Assembly: GCA_963763115.1 (NCBI GenBank)
Contig: CAVXNM010000061.1
Span: forward strand, 7,801-71,800
Direction: 5' to 3'
Length of the DNA stretch: 64,000 nucleotides
DNA from: CAVQCA01 sp963763115
GTDB lineage: Bacteria; Pseudomonadota; Gammaproteobacteria; UBA9214
Below the pieces are notes generated by a model. The model worked only from the letters and a program-made list of their open reading frames with translations, was not told the DNA's origin and made no database searches. Below, in pieces: positions 26,484 to 35,639 of the stretch. Position numbers and translations under genes: made by a program. Positions within the stretch are counted from its first letter, which is position 1. Every line of letters starts with the position of its first letter.

Positions 26484-27734
26484 TTACACGGGATCGTCTT
26501 GCTCCGGCCCGCTCACGATGCCATCATCGTGCAGGCTACCGACTTCGCCTTCGCTCAACCCAAGAACATCCAGCAAAATCTCGTCGGTGTGTTCTCCAAG
26601 TACCGGCGCGCGTTTGACAGGTTGGCGGGCAACTCCGCCAAAGTCAAAAGGCGAGCCCGGTGCCAGATAGGATCCAATGCCTGGATCATCCAACATGTTA
26701 AACATCGGACTCTGTTCCGAACAATCCTCGTCATGTTCGACGACCTGGCGGATGTTGCGGTACTCGGCCCAGGTAACCCGATTTTCATCCAGTACCTCAC
26801 GGACTTCTGCCAGATTACGGGTGCTGAACCAGGGCTCCAGCACCTGGGAGATCTGTCGACGTGCCCGGAAGCGATCTCCCTCTTGCGTGAGGTCGAGACC
26901 CAGTTTCTTACCCAACTCATCCAGCTCTTCACCGAGTTTGGTGGCTTTTCGCAGACTCGACCATTGCGCAGGAGTGAGCCCCACCACCATCACTCGCTTA
27001 TCGTCCAAAGTGCCGAAATCGCGGCCGAAGGCGCCGTACAGATAATTGCCATCTTTGAAACGATTGTTATCGTTGAGTGTCAGATCAGCGATGAAGCCCA
27101 GATTACCTAGCATCGCCAAGGCGGCATCCTTCAGAGCGTACTTGACCATCTGGCCCTCGCCGGTTAACCGCCGATGCCGCTCAGCTGCCAGCAAGCCTAG
27201 CGCCGCCATCTGGCCGGCGATACAATCCCAGGCTGGTAACAGGTGGTTGACCGGATGCGGCCACTGTTCAGGGCCGGTTATCAATGGAAAGCCCACTTGG
27301 GGATTGACCGTGTAATCGACCTCGGAGCCGCCGTCGCGCCGTCCCAACAGATTGACCATGATCAGGTCGTCCCGGTGGGCCTTTAACGCTTTATAGTCCA
27401 ACCAGCCACGGGCAGGAAAGTTGGTTACAAACAGCCCGGCATTTTCGCCGGGCGAACAGATGAGCTGGGTAAGAAGCTCCTGGCCGCGAGGATTGCGAAT
27501 GTCAGCAGCAATAGACCGCTTGCCCTTATTGAGACCCGCCCAAAACAGGCTGCGTTTGCCATCGGCAGTCACGGGCCAGCGCTTGTAGTCCAGCCCCCCC
27601 CCTATAGGATCAAAGCGGATCACATCGGCGCCCATCTGCGCCAGGGTCATACCCCCGAGAGGCATCGCTACAAACGCGGAGCCTTCCACCACTCGCATAC
27701 CTTCGAGGATGGGGTTCATTGACGTTGATTCCAT
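26484..27734 (-). CDS. mct: Mesaconyl-CoA C1-C4 CoA transferase (family III, CaiB/BaiF)
   Basis: A 416-residue family III CoA-transferase. The N-terminal MRVVEGSAFVAMPLGGMTL, then DPIGGGLDYKRWPVT and SLFWAGLNKGKRSIA are segments I associate specifically with Mct of the 3-hydroxypropionate bicycle, and the family III fold continues to LGLSEGEVGSLHDDGIV. Mct moves CoA within mesaconate from C1 to C4. Family III enzymes use a catalytic Asp, probably the one in LPAWDCIAGQ. It is the first gene of the minus-strand mct-meh-mcl operon. ATG 27734 follows a GGGG 6 bases upstream; ATG 27719 is a possible alternative. A family III itaconate CoA-transferase is the competing identity. Confidence 0.82.
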   Translation of the reverse strand: MESTSMNPILEGMRVVEGSAFVAMPLGGMTLAQMGADVIRFDPIGGGLDYKRWPVTADGKRSLFWAGLNKGKRSIAADIRNPRGQELLTQLICSPGENAGLFVTNFPARGWLDYKALKAHRDDLIMVNLLGRRDGGSEVDYTVNPQVGFPLITGPEQWPHPVNHLLPAWDCIAGQMAALGLLAAERHRRLTGEGQMVKYALKDAALAMLGNLGFIADLTLNDNNRFKDGNYLYGAFGRDFGTLDDKRVMVVGLTPAQWSSLRKATKLGEELDELGKKLGLDLTQEGDRFRARRQISQVLEPWFSTRNLAEVREVLDENRVTWAEYRNIRQVVEHDEDCSEQSPMFNMLDDPGIGSYLAPGSPFDFGGVARQPVKRAPVLGEHTDEILLDVLGLSEGEVGSLHDDGIVSGPEQDDPV

Positions 27735-27983
27735 TGACTACCCCAATACCTTCTGGTGATGTAATAAGACGCGTCCGCACCTGGGCAATGCGACACGACT
27801 TTGGAGCGCAGGCACGCGCAGTGATCTTGCCCGGCAAGCAACGCTGTGAACGACCTGAGCGCAGCAAGGTGAGTTTGCCCGACGAAATGTGAAACTTCAA
27901 GACGAAGGAAATAACCGATTCTTACAACCTCATGCCGTCCAAAACTACAGCAAGACGCTGATTTTATCGTTTTTTTATTCATG

Positions 27984-28130
27984 CGTTGGCACTACAGCCA
28001 ACCCACTCAATTGCGGCCCGGACAGTGCAGCAGCTGCGCGAAGCCATACTGGTGGACCGTAGTTACCATCTTCTCAGCCAGGATCGCGATGGCCTTCGGT
28101 TTTGTGGAATATTTCTTCGACGTCTGGACA
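27984..28130 (+). pseudogene. Remnant of an integrase-core transposase between mct and etfQO
   Basis: The stretch QPTHSIAARTVQQLREAILV and LLSQDRDG mirrors HPTAAWTLQQLREAIP...LIHDRDS of the transposase at 14142-15238, including the acidic DRD catalytic box. It is degenerate and only about 45 codons long. The rest of the 27735-28132 gap contains no credible gene. Confidence 0.5.
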
Positions 28131-28132
28131 TG

Positions 28133-29785
28133 TCACATGTTTGGATAGTTCGGCCCTCCACCCCCCTCAGGGGTCACCCAGATGATGTTTTGCGTGGGGT
28201 CCTTGATATCGCAGGTCTTGCAGTGCAGGCAGTTTGCGGCATTTATCTGAAGATACGGTGCCTCATCGCCCTCGCTTATGATCTCGTACACACCGGCCGG
28301 ACAGTAGCGCTGCTCGGGGGCGGCATAGGTCTTCAAATTGACCTTAATGGGTATGTCTTTGTCTTTTAGCTGAAGGTGTACCGGCTGGTCTTCCTCATGG
28401 GTGGTATTCGACAGATAGACCGAAGAAAGCCGGTCGAAACTGATCACGCCGTCGGGTTTCGGATAGTCAATTTCCGTGCATTGCGCCGCCGGTTTGAGCT
28501 CTGCGTGATCCGCCTTCCTGTCTTTCAACGTGATGGGCAGCTTTCCGCGAAGAATATTCTGGTCGACGAGATTGAAGAAACCGCCCAGAGATGTGCCCAG
28601 CTTGTGCAGAGCGGGGCCGAAGTTGCGGGAGCCGTGCAGCTCGTCGAATAGCCAGGACTCTTTGAAAGCCTGGTCGAATTCTTTCAGATCCTTGCCGCCC
28701 TCACCGGCGCCGCTGAGTTCCGCAAAGACGGTTTCCGCAGCGAGCATGCCCGACTTCATAGCCGTATGAGTTCCCTTGATCTTGGCAAAGTTCAGAGTAC
28801 CTGCATCGCATCCCACGAGCAGCCCGCCCGGAAAGGTCATTTTTGGCAGGGAATTGAGGCCTCCTTTGGTTATGGAGCGGGCGCCGTAAGAGACCCTCCT
28901 GCCACCCTCCAGGTACTGCCGAAGAAGCGGGTGCTGCTTGAACCTTTGGAATTCCTCAAATGGACTCAGATAGGGGTTGGAGTAGTTCAGATCCACAATC
29001 AGCCCTACCCCAACCTGATTGTTCTCGAAGTGATAGAGAAACGACCCGCCTGAGCCATTGCTTCCGAGTGGCCAGCCCGCACCGTGGATTACCAGGCCCG
29101 GGCGATGCCTGTCAGCGTCCACGTCCCAGAGTTCTTTTAGGCCGATGGCATAATGTTGGGGCGTGGCCTGTTCCGCCAGATTGAACCGTTCTATCAGTTG
29201 CTTCCCGAGATGACCCCGGGAACCTTCCGCAAAAATTGTGTATTTCCCGTGCAGTTCCATGCCCGGCTCGAACCCGTCCTTGGGCTCACCGTTTCGATCC
29301 ACGCCCATGTCTCCCGTAGCCACGCCTTTGACCCGGCCGTTTTCATCGAAGCGTAGTTCGGCCGCCGGAAAACCCGGAAATATCTCCACTCCCAGTTCTT
29401 CGGCTTGCTGGCCGAGCCAACGACAAAGATTGCCCAGGCTGGCGACGTAGTTCCCCCCGTTGTGCATGGGTCGCGGTACCAAGGCATTGGGTATTCGAAC
29501 TGATTTCTCGGGTCCGGTGAACAGATAGACCTCGTCGCCGGTTACCTCAGTGTTCAAGGGCGCCCCTTTTTCCTTCCAGTCCGGAAACAGTTCAGCCAGT
29601 GCTCTGGATTCAAGCACTGCCCCGGAGAGAATATGGCCACCGATCTCTCCAGCTTTCTCCAGTACACAGACGCTGAGTTCCTGAGATTTCTCCGCGGCCA
29701 ATTGCATGAGCCGAATCGCTGTTGCCAGGCCGGCAGGCCCACCACCGACAACAACGACGTCGTATGCCATACTTTCTCTTTCCAT
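28133..29785 (-). CDS. Electron transfer flavoprotein:ubiquinone oxidoreductase
   Basis: This 550-residue membrane-associated flavoprotein passes electrons from reduced ETF to the quinone pool. The FAD dinucleotide-binding fold is at the N-terminus (VVVVGGGPAGLATAIRL). The quinone-site and central regions follow (GAVLESRAL, YALG-type strand, LVGCDAGTLNF.KIKGTHTAMKSG). The C-terminal ferredoxin domain has C...CLHCKTC for one 4Fe-4S cluster (CPAGVYE, NCLHCKTCDI). ATG 29785 is chosen because GGAGG lies upstream at usable distance. It is near etfB-etfA and the acyl-CoA dehydrogenase genes, so it completes the electron path for methylsuccinyl-CoA dehydrogenase. The gene is intact. Confidence 0.92.
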   Translation of the reverse strand: MERESMAYDVVVVGGGPAGLATAIRLMQLAAEKSQELSVCVLEKAGEIGGHILSGAVLESRALAELFPDWKEKGAPLNTEVTGDEVYLFTGPEKSVRIPNALVPRPMHNGGNYVASLGNLCRWLGQQAEELGVEIFPGFPAAELRFDENGRVKGVATGDMGVDRNGEPKDGFEPGMELHGKYTIFAEGSRGHLGKQLIERFNLAEQATPQHYAIGLKELWDVDADRHRPGLVIHGAGWPLGSNGSGGSFLYHFENNQVGVGLIVDLNYSNPYLSPFEEFQRFKQHPLLRQYLEGGRRVSYGARSITKGGLNSLPKMTFPGGLLVGCDAGTLNFAKIKGTHTAMKSGMLAAETVFAELSGAGEGGKDLKEFDQAFKESWLFDELHGSRNFGPALHKLGTSLGGFFNLVDQNILRGKLPITLKDRKADHAELKPAAQCTEIDYPKPDGVISFDRLSSVYLSNTTHEEDQPVHLQLKDKDIPIKVNLKTYAAPEQRYCPAGVYEIISEGDEAPYLQINAANCLHCKTCDIKDPTQNIIWVTPEGGGGPNYPNM

Positions 29786-29855
29786 CACTTTTTCCTCCAG
29801 GAGCGGGCTGGCATCTAGACGGCGGGGGATAGGAACTTTCTTTCAGCGGGCATCT

Positions 29856-30018
29856 AGGAGCCTGTCGGATTTGGGCTTAATCTACTGCGCTGGCGGGAGA
29901 GCGGCCCAAAGTCCCCCGATTTCTCGTTCCATAGCCCCACTATGCGCCTCAAAATCGGAAAACCCTGTGCTCGCCCTCCCACCATGCTCGCTACGATCAC
30001 CCAAATCCGACAGGCTCC
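29856..30018. repeat. Non-autonomous MITE-like element with 19-bp perfect terminal inverted repeats
   Basis: GGAGCCTGTCGGATTTGGG (29856-29874) recurs as its exact reverse complement at 30000-30018. CTA immediately flanks both ends as a possible target duplication. The 125-bp interior codes for nothing recognisable and contains a further inverted pair around CCCCGATTT / AAAATCGG. This has the structure of a miniature inverted-repeat element. Confidence 0.6.
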
Positions 30019-30761
30019 CTAAGGATAGAAATTTCTGATTATGTGTGAAACTCCGCCAGCGTTTGACGGGCCGTCCACGTCTATTTGGGGGCAGGCGGAC
30101 CCGATCTGGCAGGCTCGGCTGCCGCAAGCATGCCGCAGCCCAGCGTACAGGGATGAAGTCATCGCCTGTCGCACCAAATAGGTCCGCATAATCCGTGCAG
30201 CAAGTGTCATCTTTCAGCCGCTTTCTATCCTAACATGGCTGAGTAGCAGACATAATAAGGCAGTAAGGCCTCGCTTTCAGCGAGCATCGCGGCTTAGACC
30301 GCCACCGGGTCGCAAGCCCCCCGTTTGACATAATCCTGACCTCCCGTATCGGCCGCTTTCTCCCTCCATTTTTCGAAATTTCAGCCTCCGGACCGCAGAT
30401 ACGCCTACTTTAGCCAGTCTTCAAGCACCAACGGCATATACAGGCAACGAGCTCTCTGCCTGGAGAGCCCCCTGTCAACACAGCTCCATCCCCGGCGAAG
30501 TGTGTTTCAACGAGCTTGGAGAAGCGAATCAACGGGGGACTGAGGCACTCCGAGGCCGTGTCACCTGCCTGAAAAACGGCCGGTACGGCCGCCATAGCAT
30601 CGCGTTTCATTGCCCGACTCATTATGATATGTAGGTCGGAGCGGAGCCTGCGTCGATGACGTCCAACGCCATTGAAGCGGGTCGGGAATACGGGTCATTA
30701 TGCACTATTTGTCGGCGCTTCCGCCGTGGCCCCGATACCAAAGTCGAACAAAGGGTGAGTT
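30019..30761. other. Gene-free stretch before etfB
   Basis: About 740 bp with no open frame that resembles a protein. It holds the MITE-like element at its left and the etfB promoter and ribosome-binding site (AAAGGGTGAG just before 30762) at its right. Confidence 0.4.
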
Positions 30762-31511
30762 ATGAAAGTACTGGTTGCAGTAAAGCGCGTTGTGGATTAC
30801 AACGTTAAAATCCGCGTCAAGGCGGACCAATCCGGGGTAGAATTGGCCAATGTCAAGATGACCATGAACCCGTTTGACGAGATCGCCGTGGAGGAGGCGG
30901 TGCGAACGAAAGAGGCTGGCAGGGCAACGGAGATCGTGGCCGTCTCCCTTGGCACCTCCGCCTGCCAGGAAACCATTCGCTATGCCATGGCGCTCGGCGC
31001 GGATCGCGGCGTCCTGGTGCAGACGGACCAGGACCTGGAGCCGCTGGCGGTGGCCAAGCTGTTGAAGGCTGTGGCGGAGCGCGAGAAGCCGGATCTGGTC
31101 ATTCTCGGCAAGCAGGCGATTGATGATGACTGCAACCAGACAGGGCAGATGCTGGCGGCACTGCTGGACTGGCCCCAGGGGACTTTTGCGTCGAAAGTGG
31201 AACTGGGCGATGGTGAGATGCAAGTCACCCGTGAAATCGATGGCGGCCTGGAGACGGTGAAATTGAATTTGCCGGCGGTAGTAACCACAGACCTGCGCCT
31301 CAACACGCCCAGGTACGCAAAGCTGCCGAATATCATGAAGGCGAAGAAGAAACCGTTGGACGTGATCGATGCCGCAGGTACCGGTGTGGACCTCACGCCG
31401 CGCCTCATGACCATGAAGGTGAGCGAGCCGCCCCAGCGGAAGGCTGGCATCCGGGTCGGAAGCGTATCCGAACTGGTCGAAAAGCTGCGCAACGAAGCGA
31501 AGGTGATCTGA
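30762..31511 (+). CDS. etfB: Electron transfer flavoprotein beta subunit
   Basis: The small ETF subunit, 249 residues, starts MKVLVAVKRVVDYNVKIRVK. It has the family signature region VTREIDGGLETVKLNLPAVVTTDLRLN and the AMP/FAD-side segment LGKQAIDDDCNQTG. With EtfA it forms the soluble heterodimer that accepts two electrons one at a time from acyl-CoA dehydrogenases. AAAGGGTGAG gives a strong ribosome-binding site. The stop TGA shares a base with the etfA ATG, so translation is coupled. Methylsuccinyl-CoA dehydrogenase (38711-40402) and the acyl-CoA dehydrogenase at 44538 are the obvious donors nearby. Confidence 0.95.
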   Translation: MKVLVAVKRVVDYNVKIRVKADQSGVELANVKMTMNPFDEIAVEEAVRTKEAGRATEIVAVSLGTSACQETIRYAMALGADRGVLVQTDQDLEPLAVAKLLKAVAEREKPDLVILGKQAIDDDCNQTGQMLAALLDWPQGTFASKVELGDGEMQVTREIDGGLETVKLNLPAVVTTDLRLNTPRYAKLPNIMKAKKKPLDVIDAAGTGVDLTPRLMTMKVSEPPQRKAGIRVGSVSELVEKLRNEAKVI

Positions 31512-32440
31512 TGACGATTCTAGTAATTGCTGAACACGACAATTCACAGCTGAAACCTTCCACGCTGAATACGGTTGCGGCTGCAGCCAGACTGGAAGGG
31601 GACGTTGAACTGCTCGTGGCCGGTCATGGTTGTTCCCGGGTCGCTGACAAAGCGGCGAAAGTGCCAGGCATCGGCAGGGTACTGGTGGCGGATCATCCGC
31701 AGTATGAGCACGCGCTTGCCGAGGAGCTCTCGCTGCTGGTGACGGGGTTGGCGGAGGGTTACACCCACGTACTGGCACCGGCCACTACCTTCGGAAAGAA
31801 TTTCATGCCGCGGGTGGCCGCACGGCTCGACGTGGCCCAGATCTCGGATGTGGTCAGTGTGGAGTCCGCCGATACTTTTGTGAGGCCGATATACGCGGGT
31901 AACGCCATGGCGACGGTGCAGAGCAAAGACCCGATCAAACTGGTCACTGTGAGGAGCACGGCCTTCGACGCGGTGAGTGCCGAAGGCGGCAATGCCAAGA
32001 TAGAGCCAGTCGCGACGTCCGCACCTTTTGGAAGGTCTTCTTTTATCGGACAGGAGCTGACGGTCTCCGAAAGACCCGAGCTGACCAGTGCTAGGGTGGT
32101 GATATCCGGGGGTCGGGGTATGGGAAGCGGTGAGAATTTCACTTTGCTCAAGGCGGTAGCCGACAAGCTCAACGCTGCCATCGGCGCCTCCAGGGCGGCG
32201 GTGGATGCCGGATTCGCGCCCAATGATTATCAGGTCGGACAGACCGGTAAGATCGTGGCGCCCGAACTCTATATCGCCGTCGGGATATCCGGTGCGATTC
32301 AGCACTTGGCCGGAATGAAAGAGAGTAAGGTGATCGTGGCCATCAACAAGGACGAAGAGGCTCCCATCTTTCAAGTGGCAGACTACGGGCTGGTCGCGGA
32401 CCTGTTCACAGCGCTCCCGGAACTAGCCGAGGCGTTGTAG
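31511..32440 (+). CDS. etfA: Electron transfer flavoprotein alpha subunit
   Basis: The large ETF subunit, 309 residues. The C-terminal FAD-binding domain is fully visible: ISGGRGMGSGENF, YQVGQTGKIVAPELYIAVGISGA and VIVAINKDEEAPIF. It overlaps etfB by one base (TGATG). The FAD bound here hands electrons to the ETF:quinone oxidoreductase encoded at 28133-29785. No frameshift or missing residue is seen. A gene for a MaoC-like protein follows 77 bp downstream on the same strand and is probably in the same transcript, ending at the hairpin 33621-33652. Confidence 0.95.
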   Translation: MTILVIAEHDNSQLKPSTLNTVAAAARLEGDVELLVAGHGCSRVADKAAKVPGIGRVLVADHPQYEHALAEELSLLVTGLAEGYTHVLAPATTFGKNFMPRVAARLDVAQISDVVSVESADTFVRPIYAGNAMATVQSKDPIKLVTVRSTAFDAVSAEGGNAKIEPVATSAPFGRSSFIGQELTVSERPELTSARVVISGGRGMGSGENFTLLKAVADKLNAAIGASRAAVDAGFAPNDYQVGQTGKIVAPELYIAVGISGAIQHLAGMKESKVIVAINKDEEAPIFQVADYGLVADLFTALPELAEAL

Positions 32441-32517
32441 GATCAACAGAAACCGCTAGCTCTGCCGGTCAGCAATCCCGTTGGCGGGCAGCTTGGCAAA
32501 AATGGACATTGGAGAAG

Positions 32518-33576
32518 ATGAAAGAGATAACCCCGGACTACTACATCAATGAAGACGAGAAAACAAGACAGTTCTTCTTGAAAAGAAAGGTGTTGGACCA
32601 GAAATACTTCATGGGTTCCGAGAACCCCAATGAGCCGGTGTTGCGCCGAATCGACGAGATCGAGCCCGGGAACTGGGCAGTGATAAAGGGTCGGCACATC
32701 GCGCACAACGATGTGCTACTTTACGCGTCCTGTGGCGACCGGAACAGGGTCCACCTGAGTCCGGAATTCGCGAAAGAGTCTCCGTTCCGGGAAATCATAG
32801 CCCATGGGCAGATAGCCGTGTTCAAGCAGAGGCTGCTTGGAAGAAGGATCCTGCCAGGATCGAATTTCGTCCTTGCGCAACAGGAAAGGACGTTTACTGC
32901 GCCGGTCTATGTCGAGGCTTCGGTGCTGGACTTCTACGAGATCGTGGTCGATGTCGACCGACAGAACAACCGGGTGACTACGCTAGGGTTGTCCGTGTTG
33001 AGCAATGACTACGACAAGATCGTCCTGAAGACCATGAGCACGTATGTTCCATCGGCGATATTCAGCATCGACGAGGCGGTGCAGGAAACGGAAATTCTGG
33101 CGGCCATGGAAAGCGCAGACCCTGCGCTGGAGGCCACCTTTGTGGAACCCGGCGTGCCCAATCATTTTCCCTACACCTACTTTAAAACGGGACAGTGGGC
33201 GAGGATGCGACCGGATCTGAGGAAGAATCATCTCTACTCCCTGGCCGGTATCGGCCACATGGAAGGAGTACTGCATCTGACTGACGAATTGTCTGGCAGC
33301 GCCGAGTTCCTGTTTTCCTGTGTCGATGACGCGTTTCGCTCAGCGGTGTTGGGGACTCTCCTGCCTGCGATGGGCTCGATCTATCAGAGCGAGAAGACCA
33401 AGTTTCTACGACCCCTGAAACTGGGCGTGTTGGAGTCCCGGGTTGTGATCGACGAGTTGCGTGATAGCTCTCGGGCGGTGAGCCTGGGGCTGAATGCCAA
33501 CACGACGCAGAACGGCAAGTTGATCTCGTCTTCGAAAGTCCGAATTTTCTTCCCGAAGCCTGCAGAGCAGAGCTGA
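32518..33576 (+). CDS. MaoC-type hydratase domain joined to a second, thioesterase-like hot-dog domain
   Basis: A 352-residue protein. Residues about 30-165 form an R-hydratase (MaoC) hot-dog whose catalytic pair is present in LYASCGDRNRVHLS (Asp and His) with the typical IIAHGQIAVF helix. Residues about 205-345 look like a second hot-dog of thioesterase/PaaI type (GHMEGVLHLTDEL...DDAFRSA and MGSIYQSEKTKFLRPL). In this context candidate roles are dehydration of 3-hydroxybutyryl-CoA to crotonyl-CoA for Ccr, or a mesaconyl-CoA/methylmalyl-CoA hydratase replacing Mch. The sequence does not resemble Mch as I know it. ATG 32518 is used; GGAGA lies very close (3-4 bases). The function is open. Confidence 0.6.
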   Translation: MKEITPDYYINEDEKTRQFFLKRKVLDQKYFMGSENPNEPVLRRIDEIEPGNWAVIKGRHIAHNDVLLYASCGDRNRVHLSPEFAKESPFREIIAHGQIAVFKQRLLGRRILPGSNFVLAQQERTFTAPVYVEASVLDFYEIVVDVDRQNNRVTTLGLSVLSNDYDKIVLKTMSTYVPSAIFSIDEAVQETEILAAMESADPALEATFVEPGVPNHFPYTYFKTGQWARMRPDLRKNHLYSLAGIGHMEGVLHLTDELSGSAEFLFSCVDDAFRSAVLGTLLPAMGSIYQSEKTKFLRPLKLGVLESRVVIDELRDSSRAVSLGLNANTTQNGKLISSSKVRIFFPKPAEQS

Positions 33577-33620
33577 TAGGTTTCTCTCGATCAACAAATC
33601 CCGCGCTGTTTGACGCAAGA

Positions 33621-33652
33621 AGTCCTCGCCGGCCACCGAGCCGGCGAGGACT
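33621..33652. terminator. Strong bidirectional hairpin between convergent genes
   Basis: AGTCCTCGCCGGC (33621-33633) pairs perfectly with 33640-33652 across a 6-base loop, followed by CTTCTT. It lies 44 bp after the MaoC-like gene and 27 bp before the ccr stop on the other strand, so it can end both transcripts. Confidence 0.8.
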
Positions 33653-33679
33653 CTTCTTAGCGTCGTTTCCGCCTCGTCG

Positions 33680-35464
33680 TCATGCTTCGGCAACGTCGAT
33701 GAGCTTGCGCACCACGTCGGTCATTGAAAGCACCCCAAGCGGTACGTTGCGACCCGCCTGTTGCTTGGTGACGACGAGCCGGTGGATACCCATCCGCGTC
33801 ATGGCAGTGACGACGTCGGAGAGCGAGGTTTCCAGATCGCAGGTCACGCAACCCTCGCTCATGATCTCTCTAGCGGTGACCTTGCGCGCTTCCTCCGCTG
33901 TCCGGCTCTGACGGGCGAGCACCACGTCTGTCTGCGAAACAACACCGACGGCCTCTTCGGCCTCCTGAACCACCACGGCGTGCACGTCGTTTTCGATCAT
34001 AATGCGCACCACGGTCTCCACGTCCTCTTCGGGTTTGCAGGAGACCAAGCCGTAGAACATCACGTCCTTGACCTTGGTACCGTCGTCGACCATGACAGGT
34101 TCGAGGCTTTCTGCGGGATCGGGCGCGATCCCGGGCAGCGGCACGGACATGGGGTAGGGATGGGGACTGATGCGGAGGTCCTTCTTGGGCAGGCTAATGC
34201 GTGCGGCCGGAATTGGTTCCTTCGCGGTGGCACCCATTCCGAAGTCCTTTGCTCCGATCAGTATCGACATATTGCCATGGGGGTGTTCGTTTTTATACAT
34301 CAGCTGATGCGCCATCGGTAGTTCTTCGTAGGAGAACGCCCTGGACATGCAAGGGTCGAGATAGCCTTCCAGCGCCAGCTGGTTCATCGCGTAGCACTGA
34401 TCGTCGTTGGCGAAGTGGGAACCTTGCACCCGCTTCTGGCGCATCCACAGGTAACGCAGGTCGACCGTGGCGTTGTAGCCGCTGGTGCCCGCGCAGATGA
34501 CCACCATGCCGCCCGTGTCGCACACGAACATGGAGGTGGGTATGGTGGATTCGCCGGGATGCTCGAACACGAGGCGCGGGCTGCGTTTCGCTCCCAGCAC
34601 CTCCCAGAAGGCGCTGCCGAATGCCCGTACGCCCTTCAGCCAGTTGCCATAGCCCGCTTGGTCCTTCCAGTGGGGAAGCATCCCCCAGTGGTCAAACTTG
34701 CGCCGGTTGAGACAGCCTTTGGCGCCCAGGTTCTTGCAGTAATCGAACTTGTCATCGCTTGAGACGACCGCCACGGAGGTGGCGCCTGCCGCCTTGCAGA
34801 TCTGGATGGCCATGGAACCCAGGCCCCCGGCGCCCCCCCAGACCAGTACCACATCGTCCTTCCTGACGGCGTGCTCCCCCCAGCCGTGCAGCATGCGATA
34901 GGCGGTGGCCCCCACCAGGACGTAGGCCGCCGCGGCCTCCCAGGTCATGTGTTTGGGCTTGGGCATGCACTGGTGTGCCTGCACCTTCGTGAACTGAGCG
35001 AAACTCCCATAGTTCGTTTCATAGCCCCAAATCCGGAAGGTCGGCGAAAACATCGGGTCATTGCCCGCCTTGACCCAGGGGCAGTTTCTGTCCCAGGTGC
35101 CGCAGTGCATGACGACCTCATCGCCCACCTTGACGTTGGTCACGTCCTTACCAACCTTGTAGACGATGCCGGAGGCATCGCTGCCGCCGATGTGGAATTC
35201 TTCCGGCTCACCCAGCTTGTTGCGCACCTTGATGACGTTGACGGGAATGCCCTGCGCCGCCCAGACGTTGTTGTAGTTGACGCCAGCGGCCATGACGTAT
35301 ACCAGGACTTCGTCGTCGCCGATCGCGGGAACGTCGACTACCTCCTGCTGGAATGAATCCTTCGGTTCGCCGAACCGCTCTGGGCGGATCAGCCAAGCGT
35401 GCATTTTAGCGGGAACTTCCCCTACCGGTGGCGCCTCAGCGACGCCATATAGCTCCTTTGTCAT
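33680..35464 (-). CDS. ccr: Crotonyl-CoA carboxylase/reductase with C-terminal CBS-domain pair
   Basis: Ccr carries out reductive carboxylation of crotonyl-CoA with NADPH and CO2 to ethylmalonyl-CoA, the key step of the ethylmalonyl-CoA pathway. Residues 1-440 are a complete MDR-type Ccr: GVNYNNVWAAQG (Asn65/66 region of the CO2 pocket), WGYETNYGSFAQF, the NADPH fold VLVWGGAGGLGSMAIQICK, FEHPGESTIPTS and the C-terminal HLMYKNEHPHGNMS-like helix. Residues 465-594 add two CBS motifs (VKDVMFYGLVSCKPEED...GVVSQTDVV and AREIMSEGCVTC...GVLSMTDVVRKL), which usual Ccr proteins of about 430 residues lack. CBS pairs bind adenosine ligands, so allosteric control by energy charge or SAM is likely. GAGGAG precedes ATG 35464 by 8 bases. 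Confidence 0.93.
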   Translation of the reverse strand: MTKELYGVAEAPPVGEVPAKMHAWLIRPERFGEPKDSFQQEVVDVPAIGDDEVLVYVMAAGVNYNNVWAAQGIPVNVIKVRNKLGEPEEFHIGGSDASGIVYKVGKDVTNVKVGDEVVMHCGTWDRNCPWVKAGNDPMFSPTFRIWGYETNYGSFAQFTKVQAHQCMPKPKHMTWEAAAAYVLVGATAYRMLHGWGEHAVRKDDVVLVWGGAGGLGSMAIQICKAAGATSVAVVSSDDKFDYCKNLGAKGCLNRRKFDHWGMLPHWKDQAGYGNWLKGVRAFGSAFWEVLGAKRSPRLVFEHPGESTIPTSMFVCDTGGMVVICAGTSGYNATVDLRYLWMRQKRVQGSHFANDDQCYAMNQLALEGYLDPCMSRAFSYEELPMAHQLMYKNEHPHGNMSILIGAKDFGMGATAKEPIPAARISLPKKDLRISPHPYPMSVPLPGIAPDPAESLEPVMVDDGTKVKDVMFYGLVSCKPEEDVETVVRIMIENDVHAVVVQEAEEAVGVVSQTDVVLARQSRTAEEARKVTAREIMSEGCVTCDLETSLSDVVTAMTRMGIHRLVVTKQQAGRNVPLGVLSMTDVVRKLIDVAEA

Positions 35465-35639
35465 TGGTGTGCTCCTCTTTAAGCAGTTGCTGGAAAGTGC
35501 AATGGCAAGCTTGCTGAGAACATCCGCCGGTCACCCCGACCTGCGTATACGCTCTGCATTTCTTGCCAGGCGAATGATCAGTTGAAAAGCCTGTGAATCT
35601 TGAATTCTCCGATGAGGATTGCTCTCCTATGTTAACCCC

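Noticed and set aside
30705..31778. Long minus-strand frame opposite etfB/etfA
   Set aside because: Shadow of the two ETF genes, which are complete and well conserved.
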